This document shows, in pieces, positions 5,844-7,176 of a stretch of 7,176 nucleotides of DNA. Where the stretch lies: assembly GCA_007121115.1 (NCBI GenBank), contig SKMI01000055.1:1-7176 (forward strand), written 5' to 3'. This DNA is from Paracoccaceae bacterium. Its GTDB lineage: Bacteria; Pseudomonadota; Alphaproteobacteria; Rhodobacterales; Rhodobacteraceae. Position numbers and translations under genes: made by a program. The notes under the pieces are model-generated. The model did not search any database and had not been told where the DNA came from. It worked only from the letters and a program-made list of their open reading frames with translations. Numbering within the stretch: position 1 is the stretch's first letter; the number at the start of each line of letters is the position of its first letter.

Positions 5844-6920
5844 TCACGGGTCGGTTTCGGACGCGCTCTCGGGCGGGATCAGCAGCGAGGCGTCCCCATA
5901 GGAAAAGAATCGATACCCGCTTTCGATGGCATGATCGTAAACCCGGCGGATGCGGTCCCGGCCCATCAGCGCCGAGACCAGCATCAGGAGCGTCGATTTC
6001 GGCAGGTGGAAGTTGGTCATCAGCGCATCGGTCACGCGAAAGCGGTAACCGGGTGTGATGAAGATGTCGGTCTCGCCGGTCCAGGCGCTCAGCGTGCCGT
6101 CCGCGGCCGCGGCGCTTTCGATCAGCCGCAGCGCAGTGGTGCCCACGGGGATGATCCGCCCGCCCGCCGCGCGGGTTGCGTTGATCTGATCCGCCGCATC
6201 GGCGCTGATCCTACCCCATTCGGCGTGCATCCGGTGGGCGGTCACGTCATCACTCTTGACCGGCAGGAAGGTGCCCGCGCCGACGTGCAGCGTCACCTCG
6301 GTCATGGCCACGCCGCGCGCGCGCAGGGCGGCCAGCAATTCCGCGTCGAAATGGAGCGAGGCCGTGGGCGCGGCCACGGCGCCCGCGTGGCGGGCGAATA
6401 CGGTCTGGTAATCCTGCATGTCCTGCGCATCGGCGGGGCGGCGGGCGGCGATATAGGGGGGCAGCGGCATGCGCCCTGCCTCGGCCAGCGCGGCGTCGAA
6501 CTCCGGGCCGGCCCGGTCGAAGTGGAGCACGGCATCCTCGGCGCCGCGGTCGGTCACGCGCGCCAAGAGCCGGTCCGAGAACACCACCCGGTCACCTTCG
6601 CGCAGCTTGCGGAGCGGGCGGGCCAGCACGCGCCACGCCCCGTCCGGCAGGGGCGCGATCAGGGTCACATCCACGCCGGCTTCGATCATGCCCTCGGCAC
6701 ACTCGCGCAGCCGCCGTCCCGAAAGCTGCCCCGGAATCACCCGCGTGTTGTTCAGCACCAGCCGGTCACCGGGGCGCAGGAGCGACGGCAGGTCGCGCAC
6801 ATGGCGGTCGGCCAGCGCGTCACCATCGGCCACCAGCAACCGCGCCGCAGGGCGCGGATGCACCGGTCGCGTGGCGATCAGATGCTCGGGCAGGTCGAAA
6901 TCGAAATCGGACAGACGCAT
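5844..6920 (-). CDS. queA: S-adenosylmethionine:tRNA ribosyltransferase-isomerase
   Basis: A 358-residue cytoplasmic enzyme of the queuosine pathway. It moves and rearranges the ribosyl part of S-adenosylmethionine onto 7-aminomethyl-7-deazaguanine at the wobble position of tRNAs with GUN anticodons, giving epoxyqueuosine. Family blocks are complete: MRLSDFDFDLP (1-11), NNTRVIPGQLSGRR (57-70), APTASLHF (184-191), HVGAGTFLPVK (212-222) with HRMHAEW (229-235), GTTALRLIES (260-269), and ETDIFITPGYRF (283-294). TNFHLPKSTLLMLVSA (302-317) and YRFFSYGDASLL (336-347) complete the set. ATG 6920 is chosen because homologs begin MRLSDF. ATG 6941 would add MPRSLPL and the frame is open to 6992, but neither extension resembles the family; the ribosome site for 6920 is only a distant GGAG. 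The frequent queA neighbour tgt is not beside it here. Divergent from the peroxiredoxin gene. Confidence 0.96.
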   Translation of the reverse strand: MRLSDFDFDLPEHLIATRPVHPRPAARLLVADGDALADRHVRDLPSLLRPGDRLVLNNTRVIPGQLSGRRLRECAEGMIEAGVDVTLIAPLPDGAWRVLARPLRKLREGDRVVFSDRLLARVTDRGAEDAVLHFDRAGPEFDAALAEAGRMPLPPYIAARRPADAQDMQDYQTVFARHAGAVAAPTASLHFDAELLAALRARGVAMTEVTLHVGAGTFLPVKSDDVTAHRMHAEWGRISADAADQINATRAAGGRIIPVGTTALRLIESAAAADGTLSAWTGETDIFITPGYRFRVTDALMTNFHLPKSTLLMLVSALMGRDRIRRVYDHAIESGYRFFSYGDASLLIPPESASETDP

Positions 6921-6954
6921 CAGGGGCAGGCTCCGGGGCATGCAGCGCACGGGC

Positions 6955-6982
6955 TTTAACTCCGCCGTGCTTCCCCTACAAC
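6955..6982 (+). promoter_or_regulatory. bcp: weak promoter candidate for the peroxiredoxin gene
   Basis: TTTAAC (6955-6960) and TACAAC (6977-6982) are separated by 16 bases and would start transcription near 6989, leaving a leader of about 28 bases that contains the ribosome site. Matches to consensus are 3 of 6 and 4 of 6, so this is tentative. No regulator site typical of peroxide response was recognised. Confidence 0.28.
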
Positions 6983-7016
6983 GAGGATTCAATCAACCAC
7001 GAGTGAGGATCAGACC

Positions 7017-7176
7017 ATGCCCGAGATCGGCGCAACCGCCCCGGATTTCACCCTGCCCCGCGACGGCGGCGAAACGCTCACCCTGTCGGCCCTGCGCCCG
7101 TCCAAGGTGGTGCTGTATTTCTACCCCAAGGACGACACCTCGGGCTGCACCAAGGAGGCGATCGGCTTCACCGAAG
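7017..7176 (+). CDS. bcp: BCP-type thiol peroxidase (peroxiredoxin), 5' part only
   Basis: The first 53 codons of a peroxiredoxin running off the right edge. APDFTLP (8-14) is the usual start of the thioredoxin-like fold. VVLYFYPKDDTSGCTKE (31-47) holds the peroxidatic cysteine, Cys44, in the family motif 'T.GCT.E'. Such enzymes reduce hydrogen peroxide and organic hydroperoxides in the cytoplasm using thioredoxin or a similar donor. Position 49, where E. coli Bcp has its resolving cysteine five residues after the peroxidatic one, is Ile here, so this is not the standard atypical two-cysteine arrangement unless a later cysteine serves. ATG 7017 has GAGG eight bases upstream. Divergent from queA. 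Confidence 0.93.
   Translation, partial: MPEIGATAPDFTLPRDGGETLTLSALRPSKVVLYFYPKDDTSGCTKEAIGFTE

Noticed and set aside
5931..6959. 342-codon plus-strand open frame opposite queA
   Set aside because: Same effect of codon bias; the minus strand has every QueA motif.
6983..7010. Repeated GAGGAT at 6983 and 7005 ahead of bcp
   Set aside because: Only six bases long, and the second copy is simply the ribosome site.
1..7176. Search for mobile elements, CRISPR repeats, tRNA genes, defence or biosynthetic clusters
   Set aside because: No transposase or integrase motifs, no regularly spaced repeats and no tRNA-like folds were seen; all gene space is taken by familiar chromosomal families.

Overview
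The window looks like an ordinary chromosomal segment from a GC-rich alphaproteobacterium, most likely a member of the Rhodobacteraceae. I base this on the strong GC bias at third codon positions, clear Shine-Dalgarno sequences, and protein signatures such as the lipoamide dehydrogenase ending in HESVLDAYGRALHF and a QueA starting MRLSDFDFDLP. The family assignment comes from recognition by eye, not a search. I see no transposase, integrase, phage gene, CRISPR array, tRNA or rRNA.

Layout from left to right. Bases 2-1048 hold a tight minus-strand pair: an exported single-domain rhodanese-like protein, followed 9 bp later by a DUF3592-like membrane protein cut by the left edge. A divergent 140-bp gap separates them from a plus-strand TehA/SLAC1-type (TDT family) membrane transporter (1189-2175). 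That gene converges on the minus-strand lipoamide dehydrogenase gene lpdA (2266-3660), and the 90-bp gap between them is packed with hairpins suited to termination from both sides. Upstream of lpdA is a 136-bp intergenic region with three perfect inverted repeats, then a minus-strand DUF924 gene (3797-4375), a hairpin with a T6 tract, a minus-strand MFS transporter of the YcaD-like kind (4503-5744), and queA for queuosine tRNA modification (5844-6920, minus). Divergent from queA, on the plus strand, is the start of a BCP-type thiol peroxidase gene that runs off the right edge.

The genes are mostly housekeeping and do not form one pathway. lpdA supplies the E3 subunit to 2-oxoacid dehydrogenases (and possibly glycine cleavage), yet no E1 or E2 gene lies beside it here. 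queA acts in tRNA modification and bcp in peroxide detoxification. The transporters have no substrate that can be read from the sequence.

The part most worth a second look is the control region of lpdA (3661-3796). A perfect 10-bp inverted repeat whose half-sites contain AATTGGT/ACCAATT lies over the best -10 candidate, and a second perfect 11-bp inverted repeat lies just upstream. I found no convincing new multi-gene system in this window.
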